Part shown: piece by piece, positions 10,801-20,169 of the stretch
Layout: the number at the start of each line of letters is the position of its first letter
How positions within the stretch are numbered: position 1 is the first letter of the stretch
Translations under genes and position numbers: made by a program
Notes under the pieces: model-generated
Database searches by the model: none
What the model saw: the letters and a program-made list of their open reading frames with translations, nothing else
Told to the model about the DNA's origin: nothing
Assembly: GCA_010909165.1 (NCBI GenBank)
Contig: MU008202.1
Span: forward strand, 372,001-436,000
Direction: 5' to 3'
DNA: 64,000 bases
Source of the DNA: Anthoceros angustus
Lineage: Eukaryota; Streptophyta; Anthocerotopsida; Anthocerotales; Anthocerotaceae

Positions 10801-11039
10801 AGGCGAGGGAGAGGCCAACCACTTGCTCGAGAATGTTACCTACCCTCCTACCTCAAAGAGACAAGGTAATCAGAATCGTGTGGATCTCACAGGCATTGGG
10901 CCGAGAGTGCGAAAGAAGAAAGCCGGGAGCCTCGGCAACACCTCGACTGCGTTGCACACACCACATCACAATCAAAGATAAGGTTTGAACCTCGGCCTAG
11001 TAAGCCGATGGTGAAAATCTTCACGGTTGCACGAACACT

Positions 11040-11390
11040 CAAGCGAGTGATGTAGATAGTTGGTACCTTGATAGTGGTGCCACGGCTCACATTTGTCGTG
11101 ATGAATTCCTTTTCACTAGCTTGACTCTTACCACTTTCGACAAAGTGTATTTAGGCGATGAATCTAGTTCCTAGTGCATATACATGGCAAAGGAGTCAGA
11201 ATTCCACTCCATGATGATCTTTTTAGTCCTCACGATGTTCTCTATGTGCCCAAGATGGCCAAAAACTTATTGTCACTCGGTGGGATAATGAAAATGCAAG
11301 ACACGGTACTTACAGGTTTAGAAACCACATGTTGCTTTTCTCGTCGCAACTCTCCCTCTCTTTTATTTTCAAAGTTGTCTTAGACTCGAG
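11040..11390 (+). pseudogene. copia aspartic protease region, broken
   Basis: WYLDSGATAHICRDEFLF begins at 11061 and contains the catalytic D-S-G-A at 11070-11081. The frame hits a stop at about 11175, and the following HDVLYVPKMAKNLLSLGGIM block, the protease-integrase linker, is in another frame. The catalytic motif itself is intact. Confidence 0.8.
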
Positions 11391-11459
11391 TTATATCGTC
11401 TGGATATCTCCTGTGTCGTCGTGAACAAGTCAACTCCACCAGCGTTGGTCATTTAACAA

Positions 11460-12210
11460 TGTATGACAGAGACTTTGGCATGCCGTCTTGGGCATGCAAA
11501 TCGATCTAAACTTGTTGATCTTTCTAAGCGGGGATTACAGGGAACCTCTTCCTCGTTGCTTTAAGGACCTGCCCATATGTGAAGTCTGCCTTAGCAAAGC
11601 AATGGAGACCCCTTCCAGCCAGTTCCATTCGATCCATAGTCGGAGTTAGTACATGCCGACATCGTGGGAGACTTGAGGAGATCTCTTGGTGGAGCACAAT
11701 ATTATTTTACCCTCACGATTCTGAGGATATACTTGGACCTATCCTATGGAGCATAAGAGCGATACCTTCCTTTGTTTCAAGAGGCGGTTGCTTGTAGTTC
11801 AAAGACAAGCGCCACAAGTTAAAAATGTTCCGCACCGATAATGGTGGAGAATTTACGAGCTTTGCCTTTGAGCACTTCACGGAGGCGAAGGCATTATCCA
11901 TCGACTTATAGTCCCATATACGCCTTGAATGGTGTTGCGAAAGAAAGAATCGAGGATGAGTATGGCGAGATCCATGCTCCTATGGTCCGGATTACCTCCT
12001 CCTTCGGGCGAGTTATCTACCTACATATTGAATCGCCTTACCTCTCACTGCATTCACTGGCACACCTTCCAACTCTTTTGGAATCGCAAACCAAGTATTC
12101 ACCATCTGCGCATTTTTGGTTCTCGAGCCTTCGCCTATGTACTGCGAGAAGAGGCGTAAGCTTGACAATCGTTCGGAGGGTTGATTTTGTAGGCTACGGT
12201 AGTGACTAAA
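11460..12210 (+). pseudogene. copia GAG-pre-integrase and integrase, frameshifted
   Basis: Legible blocks in several frames: LGHANRSKLVDLSKRG (11490s), CFKDLPICEVCL (11550s), VHADIVGDLRRSLGGAQYYF (11655 on), GVAKERIED / RSMLLWSGLPP (11930 on), and FWNRKPSIHHLRIFGSRAFAY (about 12080-12140). At least four frameshifts separate them. Domain order and motifs are those of Ty1/copia integrase. Confidence 0.85.
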
Positions 12211-12799
12211 GCCTATAAGCTCCTCGACATACAAACCATGCGCGATGGTAGCTCGGAGTGTTACTTTTATTGAGAATTTGACTCCTTCATCATCGATGCT
12301 TCTCTTCTACGGTGTTGTGGAGGATCCTACCCGACTGCTTTGAGAATGACGATTATCCGGATGATCGATGGTGAGCACGATGCGGTATTGATCTTCAACG
12401 ACACTAATGCTGTTCCTCCGATTGATCGCCTCCGCCATTAGCCCTTGCCCCACCAGCGGTCCACGATCCTCCAGACGATCCACAAGATGGCGGATCTACC
12501 ATAGGTCTGTTCGAGCCCAAACTACCATTCGATATTTGAACGAACTTAGCTCTTCTCAAACTTGACTAATGAGGCTGACCTTTCACCGCTCTTCAACTGT
12601 CGGCCCAATGTTCAGCTCGGTCTACCGTGAGCATCGTCCTCCCTCTCGTGGGCCAGGCCGTTATACATCCATTGACTTCCGTAAGTCGGTGTGTACGCAC
12701 CTTGTCCATCATGTTTCCCTTTGTCATCCCTTGAGCTGTCACTCAAGGAAGCCTTTAGGCGGATAGAGACAAATGGAAACATCTGAAACGATAATTTAC

Positions 12800-13330
12800 T
12801 TGACCTCATTCGAATGGTACTGAAACTTGTCCCTCGTCCACGGCCGCAAACCTATAACACAGAATGGGTATTTAAACATAAGTTAGATTCCGATGGCAAC
12901 ATAGCACGCTATAAAGCAAGACTACGTACGTGGGTTCACACAAGTACACAGTGGATTTCAAGAGACTTTTTCTCCGTGATGCTCCCAATCTATCCGCCTT
13001 ATGCTTGCTTTAGCTGCTGAGCGTGATTTAGAGTTGCAGCAAATGGACGTTAACGCATTCTTGCACGGATTACGGAGGAAGAGCTGTATATGGAGCGACG
13101 AAGGATCGAAGACCACGAACATCCGTAATATGTATGTCGACTTATCAAGTGTATATATGGTCTCAAACAAAGCGCAGGACTGGAATGCAAGGTTGGATAT
13201 CTGTCGAAGGCCTTGGTTTTACCAGAGCCTGATCCTTGTTTATATCTATGATGATGGCACCTCCTATGTTATCCTTTGTTTATGTTGATAATTTTGCTGC
13301 CAATGACACTCATCATTAGCAGAGTACAAG
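12800..13330 (+). pseudogene. copia reverse transcriptase, frameshifted, active-site box altered
   Basis: Blocks NTEWVFKHKLDSDGNIARYK (about 12855), then LALAAERDLELQQMDVNAFL (13003), then DPCLYIYDDGTSYVILCLYV. The catalytic YXDD box reads Y-V-D-N at about 13283-13294, so the second aspartate of the box is replaced by asparagine. Several frameshifts break the domain. It would not be active even if the frames were continuous. Confidence 0.85.
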
Positions 13331-13549
13331 ACATGCTACTTGAATTTGACATGGTGATGTCGGGGAATTGAAGTTTGCCTTGGTATTCAAGTGTTGAGGA
13401 TACGTGCGGAGGGTATGATAATTATTCATCGGTAAGTACATCTCGAGATCCTTGCGTTTCAACATGGACAAAGCACATCCCGCCAATACACGGTGCAAGT
13501 GGAGTGAAACTTACCAAGGCGGATACCACTTTTACGACCTTGATATTGA

Positions 13550-14190
13550 AGACATGAGGGATGTTCCCTATCGGCATGCGATCGGCGGTTTGTTGTTTGT
13601 GAGCAAGCTGGACCCGACCAGATGTCACATATCAACGACCTCCGATTTGGAATGTCCTGGCCGTAATCATTGGACTGCAATCAAACGAGTCTTTCGTTAT
13701 CTGAAGGGAACACATCATTATGGCTTATGCTACAAGAGGACAGGAGTAGTACCTATCGACTTTATCTGTTGTTGGGCATCGGATGGAGATACACGCAAGA
13801 GCTTATCCACATATGTATTCTTCCTTTCATCTGCAGCTGTCACATGGAGTTGTAAGAAATGAGCAAAGATAGCCTCTCGATCGAGGCCGAATACAAGTGC
13901 CTTACCGATGTCAAAGAAGCCGAATGGGCACGCTCCTTCTTATCCTCAGTGCACTGTGAACAGGTATCACCCACAAACACGATAATTTTTGAAGGGGATA
14001 TCATCTCCCATCACAAAGACCCCCCTTGTCACGAGAAGAACACCTTACCTAGAACAGCATATGCCCTACTTTGATAATGCACACACTTTCCGAGGTCATA
14101 CTGATAAAAGTCGACTTTCAAGTGAACACCCTAGAACCGAGCATGAGGGGTGTGGGCCCGTCTCGCTTTTGTAGAATGTTTAGAGGGCTG
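13550..14190 (+). pseudogene. copia RNase H, frameshifted
   Basis: The frame 13452-13862 carries YRHAIGGLLFVSKLDPTRCH, IKRVFRYLKGTHHYGL and CWASDGDTRKS (the usual copia D-W-A-G-D-x-x-x-R-K-S catalytic block). After a stop, 13859 on reads SLSIEAEYKCLTDVKEAEWA, the conserved S-T/I-E-A-E-Y region with the catalytic glutamate. The C-terminal part to about 14190 is badly degraded. Confidence 0.8.
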
Positions 14191-14639
14191 CCATTTTATA
14201 TGTTTATTACAACCGAAAACTTTTACTTTGAAGTGGTGGAACACAATGAAAACAATCTGCATTAGAGGGAGTCTCATTTTAATCGTCAGAAGAACATTGC
14301 AACAAACATCCGCTAAAGGAGGGAGTGGTCATCGGCATCGACAATAGTCATTGAAGAGTGCGGCTGGCGACTCATCCATGCCTTGCATCGACACCGAGTC
14401 AAGAACCACCATTCGGACAAGCGGTCCATATCGTCCGCCTCAAAGTTATCGTTCTCTCCATTGCTTGCTCGTCTTCAATAGTATCATTCTGGCCCACCAT
14501 CCGACGGCAGGCCACACAAAGATCTAGGGTTTGTCGACTCATCCAAAAGGTCGCCAATGTAGTCTTCAACCTTCCGCACTCAATGCACCACTTGGGCTTT
14601 AAGGCAATGCTGGCCCCTTAAAATGAACAAAGTTAGTTG

Positions 14640-14860
14640 CCCATGCGCCCATGCAAGCATCCTTAAAATCAACAAAGTTGAGTTATTGAAAAGATATGGA
14701 GTTTGAACCCAAGACCTATTCTTTATTAAGCCTTTTCCCCAAACGCTAGACCAACAATCCCAAGTTGCAAACTCATTGATCCACTACATATTGATTTTGT
14801 TAAAGACAGCCTATGAGGAGGGCGCCGGCCGGCCGGCGCCCATGGGCAAGGCAGGCGTGT
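14640..14860 (-). repeat. tRNA-like/SINE-like repeat with perfect GC palindrome, copy 3, nested in the copia 3' region
   Basis: On the minus strand: a perfect 20-bp palindrome GGCGCCGGCCGGCCGGCGCC (14821-14840), CCCTCCTCAT, an AT-rich spacer, an A-box-like TTGTTGGTCTAGCG and a B-box GGGTTCAAACTCC (14698-14710). This is the same architecture as the copies at 5041 and 5786. A second palindrome GGCCGGCCGGCGCC lies at 14871-14884. Confidence 0.6.
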
Positions 14861-15240
14861 TGGTGGGGGCTGGCCGGCCGGCGCCCAAGGAGGGCAGGGC
14901 GCTGGGAGAGGGGTGTGTTAGGGAGGCGCGCCCACTGCGACATGGGCAATGTGCTAGGAGGACGCCACGCCGCATCCCTCCGCACCACCAAAACCCCACG
15001 GTGGTGCGCGGATAGGGAGGGCGCCGGCCGGGTCCCTCCACGCGCCACCAGAGGGCCATCAGGTGCCAGAGGTGCGCTGGCCGCCGGCGCCTCCTCCCCG
15101 ACCACCAGCCTTATGCCCGACGGGTGGAAACGGAGAGCCGCCGCCTCCCCTCCGCGCCCATTGTGGCCCTCCTTCCACGCACTTCGCGACGTAGCACTTC
15201 CATCAAAAATTCAAGAGGCTAACCTTAGAAGCAACCTTGG
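14861..15240. other. GC-rich insert, no gene recognised
   Basis: A GC-rich block containing repeated GCGCCGGCCGG motifs (14820, 14870, 15020). Opposed overlapping frames of 80-180 residues exist on both strands, as expected from base composition alone. I see no domain. Confidence 0.5.
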
Positions 15241-15885
15241 AATGAAGGCTAACTTAGAAGCAAATGTCATTCAAATCGAGCGATTTGGTCGGTCGAGTGT
15301 AGAGGGTACTCCTCCTAAACATCGAGCGTGGACAAAAAGCGATAAGGGATAAGCTCATGAGTCAAAGTGCCAAGATAATGATGACAATGGAGGAGAAGTC
15401 TGGACCAAGTGATGACGAAGGATTGAACTGGGATGAGTGAAACCAATTGCTTTTTCCGGGTCCCAGAGTTAATGTTGTAAATCTGGTTGCTGATGTTACT
15501 GTGTTAGGGAAATACCCTGTCCATGGCTTTTGTGGTGTCATAACAAAACCACATTTTCCTCCCAAAACTGAGTTTACAGCCATCCCTTCCCGGCAGGAAC
15601 GGCCTTCCTCACCGTTCCTACTTTGCATTATTCCCGTAGGTTCGAGTTTGCGACCACCATTCGACACAAACATTGCTGGATGGAAAGTAGTAACTTTACC
15701 TTCGACACCTTTTTTCGGAGCTGCCGCAATGCCTTCAAACGCTTTAGGGCCCATCAAAACCCCTTCGAGATTATTTATGGAAAACCCCTTCGAGATTATT
15801 CACCCCTTCAAAAATTATCATGTTCACAACACTGCATCGCGGATAATCAATCCCCTAGTTTTGTAGTAGACCCCTAGGTTTCACG

Positions 15886-16080
15886 CCAGACTAAACATAT
15901 CGAACCAAAGATCATTATGTTAGGGATGTCAAGGCTAGGGGGATCATACAACCTGTTTACATTCACACTGATGAGAATACTGCCGATGTCCTGACAAAAT
16001 CACTTCCAAAACACAAGCACCTTACACATATGGATGGCTTGGGCCTGATAGATTTCACTAAGTACCTTTCTGCTGCTTAG
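15886..16080 (+). pseudogene. Second copia RNase H C-terminus, nested fragment
   Basis: One frame reads DHYVRDVKARGIIQPVYIHT then ENTADVLTKSLPKHKH and GLGLIDFTKYLSAA before a stop at 16078-16080. This is the well-preserved C-terminus of a copia polyprotein. The element's own RNase H tail already appears degraded at 14.1-14.19 kb, so this is more likely part of another copia element swallowed into the 3' region. Confidence 0.7.
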
Positions 16081-16825
16081 CAGTTAACTTACAAAACGAG
16101 AGCGAAAGCCAGCCTAGAGCATCACCTCTGTTCTCTACCTACTCTGTGTAGCTGGTCCTAGCTTGGATTCGCCTTCAGAACCCCTGCATGCACACATACA
16201 CATAGGTATTCAGGCCTGCAATCTCAGTGGATGAAGCCTCACTTCTAATCAAACCGTGACTTACGTTAAATGTCTTACCTTCTGGAGTCTAATACCATGC
16301 CTCGTCCTTCTCTTCGGTCGGCCACCTTTTCATGTTGTAGCCTCTATCCGCGAGCCGCCCCTACCATTTCCTCCATACGCCTTGGTCGCCACGAGCGCCT
16401 TCCTGCTTCCGTGGCATGCATGAGAGTCGAGCTTGTAACATACGCTAGCCCTCTTCCTCGCTATCTCCGTGAGTCGCTCCAGTCCTCGCCCTTCTCGCTT
16501 CTCAAGATGCCACAAGACTGTCTGTTCGCCGCGTTGTTGGCCACCATTTCTTTCTGCCAGACGAGCATCCCGCCCAGCTTGCAAGAAGAAGCAGCAGTAT
16601 GCCCACCGCACCTTGTCCTCGGATCGGTCGAGCTCCTCCGGGCCGGAGGTCTCGTGGTTGCGACTCCTAACCATGTTTATCAAAGACCGGTAAGATGATT
16701 GTGTAGCCGGCTCACAAGTGACCGCGGCATCGGCCAAAGACGCGGTGCCGCACCGATCCGGTCGAAATGATCCGCCGTCATCGTTTTTAGGGCTAGTAGA
16801 GTTTTTATTTTAACCCCTTGTGGTT
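16081..16825. other. Copia 3' untranslated region, no gene recognised
   Basis: Opposed frames (16270-16698 plus, 16330-16737 minus) lack motifs. Nothing supportable except that this is the internal 3' region ahead of the polypurine tract. Confidence 0.5.
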
Positions 16826-16834
16826 AAGTGGGAG
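16826..16834 (+). promoter_or_regulatory. Polypurine tract
   Basis: AAGTGGGAG abuts the 3' LTR start TGTTGGACA, the expected site for plus-strand priming. Confidence 0.85.
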
Positions 16835-17007
16835 TGTTGGACATATAACCAGCAGGGGTTAATATGATGACCTAGTTATTTAGGGTTACGAGACTTTATT
16901 TTGTATATAATACTTTTGCCCTTTGTTGAATACATATCGCCTTTGTTTATTGCTCGCTTACCTTTGCATGCTCACTTGCTTAGCTAGATGCAAGAGGTAT
17001 TTGCACA
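16835..17007 (+). repeat. 3' LTR
   Basis: 173 bp, TGTTGG...TTGCACA, nearly identical to the 5' LTR. Followed by AGTGA (17008-17012), the right target-site duplication. Confidence 0.95.
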
Positions 17008-17041
17008 AGTGATTTTTCTTCTGCCAATAACTTTCCATTGC

Positions 17042-18100
17042 TTTACATAGTGCCCATCCTTGGGGCGTCAGCTGTTGGCAATTCCTTGCCACCTCTTGCT
17101 ATGCGAGGGTCGCTAGCGGGTCCTTTCTTATAGGTGCATCAAGCATCTTAGTCTGGAGGCAATCAGCTCCATCAGGATGAAGATTGGGTGCAAATTGCAC
17201 CTGTCCCCACCAAACGACTTCATCGTGGTAGTGAAGAAGGAGCCAAGTGTGAAGGCAGAAGCTGAACCTTTGACAAGTGGCAAGAGGCTGCCCCTCTGGA
17301 GGTCTCGAGGCCACCGGGCCAAAGGTTGAGGGTCGATTCGCATAATGGGGAAGGTGAAGGAGGGGGGCGACCTACCTAGCTGCAATGACAAAATCTTGTT
17401 GAGGTATGAGGCGCCACCATCAACAGTCAAAGGTTGAGGGTCGTATCTGCACAATGGGGGAAGGTGAAGGCGAACATGAAGGGCACGGTGGGAGGAAGGG
17501 TGAGCCACCACCCTCTCCCGCGTGCTATTGTCACCTCCCGGTCGCGTGCTCGCCGCCTCCCGCTCGCACGCTCGTCACCTCCTGCTCGCGCGCTCGTCAT
17601 GATTCAATTTACCACATCAAGTAAATCCACATAGTACCAAGTCAAGTTATTCTGAGTAATTATAGCTCTTTACAAGAACTACAACCATATATTTTTATTA
17701 TTTAATATCCTGAAAATATATCAAAGAGACTTTAAATTTTATCTTTATCTTGTGGGTTAAGCCAATGGAAACGAAGCCCCCATCAATGTTCTGTTGTGTA
17801 GTTTGACAGGTCTATTTTATACCCTGGATTATTTTCATTATTAGTATTTTTACCTTACCCAATCGCCTATCATTTGGAACTTCCTCAATTCAATGCAACA
17901 TACCGCACGGTAAATTTTCAACAAGGTAGGCACATGCAGGGATGCAAGCTGCTCGAACTTGAATTCAGAATTTTCCATCAGGGATGTCAAGTTTCATGGA
18001 CCGCTAGTTCCGAAGCTGGCTGAGGCCGTTATTTATTGGATACAGACTGGGATTTACGCGTTCCAGATGTACAACAAAGGGGTGTAACCTATGCTCCTTC
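17042..18100. other. Intergenic, short internal duplication, no gene recognised
   Basis: GGTTGAGGGTCG...ATGGGG(G)AAGGTGAAGG occurs at 17325-17360 and again at 17431-17470. The remainder is AT-rich from 17640 on. No coding motif. Confidence 0.5.
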
Positions 18101-18534
18101 AATCTCCAGTGCGTTGACGTTGTGTCCAAGCTACTAAAGGAAACATCATCCAGGGAACACACCTGTCACGCAAGACATCTTCCCGGAGTAAGCAAGTATT
18201 TGAAAGCTTCGACAATACATATCACAGCTTTGCCACAACAGGCTCGGATTTATTATTGCAAATACCTCAGCTCCATGGCATGGCAGGATTGTGAGCACAG
18301 AAATTAGGATCAAGCCTGCAGCATATTTTCTACAGCCTCATGACATCATATCCTGCCAGTAAAGCGGTCGGGTTTGTCTGGCGGATTCCTGTTGCAGATT
18401 CCAGCATTACAGGACATGCCCGGTAAGTTACAAGGTACAGTTACAAAGCTGTGAGTTAAAGAAGCAAGAAGCCAATGCCCGTAGCAGATGCAACTGAGCA
18501 AAATATAACTCGCCATGTAAAACTTTCGAAACAC
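18100..18534 (-). other. Probable PTPA 3' untranslated region
   Basis: The sequence downstream of the PTPA stop contains no other frame of note. If the donor at the stop is used, a last exon would be here; candidate acceptors on the minus strand end in CACAG and GGCAG. Confidence 0.4.
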
Positions 18535-19854
18535 TTACCAAGGAATGAGGGAACCGAAGAGGAAGTGTTGCATAATGGGGACCTTCTCCAGAACTTCTGC
18601 CTTGTACATTTTCAGCATTCCACCGTTCACCTTGCTCCATGTCGGAACCCCGCTGACGTCGTCAATCATCGGAGAGTGCTCAGCTAGATGTCCCTTCTTC
18701 ACGGATTTCACAAACTGGACGCAACCAAGATATAGATATTCCTTCGAGAAGTTTTCAAGAATGTCAGGGTTATGAATCGACTTGGGTTTCATGTATTTGT
18801 GATCAATCAGCTGCGAAGATCCGAATACAAAAGGAAGAAAATGATAGTCATCCAACCCCCATACTCCGTGCGAGCCTGCAGGCTCCAGCCAGTATGTTGT
18901 CTGCATCTTTCTCATCAGATTCAAGTAAGATACCATCACTCTGGAAACAACTGCCTGGAAGTCATCAGGTTGGAGCAGCCCAAGCCTGGCCAGACAGAGC
19001 AACCAAGCAGCAAAATTTGCCTCATGACCAGTTCCGTAGTCAATCCTAGTGGCATTCCCAAAGCTGTCAGCAAAGTAGGGGAATATCTCTCCCACAGCAG
19101 CGCGGACAGACACTGGCAGGATGGAAAACATCAGCTGTGGACCTTGCTCGTCCAACCTAGCATGCCATTCCCTATACGCTGGATTGCCGTACCTCACAGG
19201 CTGCTGCCTGGGGGGAATCTCATCCACCCACTCGCTCATCACCGACAGCACCTTCAATATGGCATTCACCGTGCGAGACTCCTTGCAGAAATCTGAGAGC
19301 TTATGACCCTTGATGGACTCGCTGAGGGCTACGACGAATCCCAAAAACGTCTTGCCAGCTTCAGACTGGTGGAAAAGCTCAATGTCCTGCGTTGAGGTGA
19401 TCCGTTTCCTGGGAGTCTGGAAGGAGTAGGGAGGCTGCACCACCGGCACCTGGCGAGCCTGCGGCACCGGACTGAGAGCCGCCAACGACATCCCTGGATG
19501 CCCAGGCACAGCAGGAGGCCGCATCGGCCTAACGTTGATGCTCGGCCATGACACCGTGCCTCCCTGCGACCCGTAACCGAACGACGCTGCTGGCCCGTAG
19601 AATTGCCCCGGGCTACCTGGAGTGACATTGGATTCCGACGAAACAGAGTTCGGATTCGGATCCGGAGGCTCCTTGAATACCACCGGACTCGGCTCAGCAG
19701 CAGGTTTGGAACCTTCCTCTACCACCAATTGCCGCTGCTCCCCTTCGGATCCCACCTGAGCTTGCTCCCCGCCGGAGTCCGATCGTGTAGCAGGGCCCGG
19801 CGCTGCAGACGGAGAGGCCGGGGATGCAGCATCGCTAATCCCAGGACTGTCCAT
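18535..19854 (-). CDS. PTPA: Serine/threonine-protein phosphatase 2A activator (PTPA)
   Basis: PTPA is a peptidyl-prolyl isomerase-like chaperone that activates PP2A catalytic subunit in cytosol and nucleus (family knowledge). The frame starts at the ATG at 19854 (MDSPGISDAASP) and encodes 439 residues without introns. The first ~150 residues are a low-complexity Pro/Ser/Ala-rich extension. The PTPA fold follows, from KRITSTQDIELFHQSEAGKT, with hallmark motifs RYGNPAYREWH, IDYGTGHEANFAAWL, GVWGLDDYHFLPFVFGSSQL and LEKVPIMQHFLFGSL. It ends Leu-Ile-Pro-Trp-stop. The stop TAA lies within TTGGTAAGTG, a good splice donor, so a spliced form ending in a further small exon is possible. Its neighbour upstream is the CAT permease on the same strand, with no functional link. 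Confidence 0.95.
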   Translation of the reverse strand: MDSPGISDAASPASPSAAPGPATRSDSGGEQAQVGSEGEQRQLVVEEGSKPAAEPSPVVFKEPPDPNPNSVSSESNVTPGSPGQFYGPAASFGYGSQGGTVSWPSINVRPMRPPAVPGHPGMSLAALSPVPQARQVPVVQPPYSFQTPRKRITSTQDIELFHQSEAGKTFLGFVVALSESIKGHKLSDFCKESRTVNAILKVLSVMSEWVDEIPPRQQPVRYGNPAYREWHARLDEQGPQLMFSILPVSVRAAVGEIFPYFADSFGNATRIDYGTGHEANFAAWLLCLARLGLLQPDDFQAVVSRVMVSYLNLMRKMQTTYWLEPAGSHGVWGLDDYHFLPFVFGSSQLIDHKYMKPKSIHNPDILENFSKEYLYLGCVQFVKSVKKGHLAEHSPMIDDVSGVPTWSKVNGGMLKMYKAEVLEKVPIMQHFLFGSLIPW

Positions 19855-20169
19855 AGCCACCACCAATGAGAGCGAACCAGTTCAGCAACGGAGGTTTTAG
19901 GATGCAAATACCTTACAGCAATTCCCTTGCTTCAAACGGAAGCAGACGAGGTACACAAAGGAATCAGTAGGACGTCCAATTCAGAATGCATCACCTCGGA
20001 TTCTGTATATTCTGCATCAAGAATTCTAGGGTTTACAGACAGTACTGTCCTTGGCACAGGACTTGTGTCATACAATACTCTATGTCTAGGTGTCATGGCC
20101 GAACCCAGATGTAGTTGGTCCAGAAAGAATGGTCCGTCTGCTCTCAGCTTGTAATACATCCGCTGCGAG

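Larger units (their letters stand above)
8937..17007 (+). mobile_element. LTR-complete Ty1/copia retrotransposon, internally degenerate
   Basis: The element spans 8,071 bp: 5' LTR 8937-9109, primer-binding site 9110-9121, gag from about 10150, protease motif at 11070, integrase to about 12200, reverse transcriptase about 12800-13330, RNase H about 13550-14190, a 2.6-kb mosaic 3' region, polypurine tract 16826-16834 and 3' LTR 16835-17007. It is flanked by a perfect 5-bp duplication. The LTRs are almost identical although all coding domains are frameshifted, which suggests it was already defective when it last moved. It would then depend on enzymes supplied by a relative. Confidence 0.95.

Noticed and set aside
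15623-15877. Frame with NPFEIIYGKP resembling a gypsy integrase tail
   Set aside because: The similarity is limited to about ten residues and the rest does not fit.
13860-15880. Treating 15886-16080 as the same RNase H split by an insertion
   Set aside because: A degraded RNase H tail is already legible at 14030-14190, so two different copia tails is the simpler reading, although not certain.
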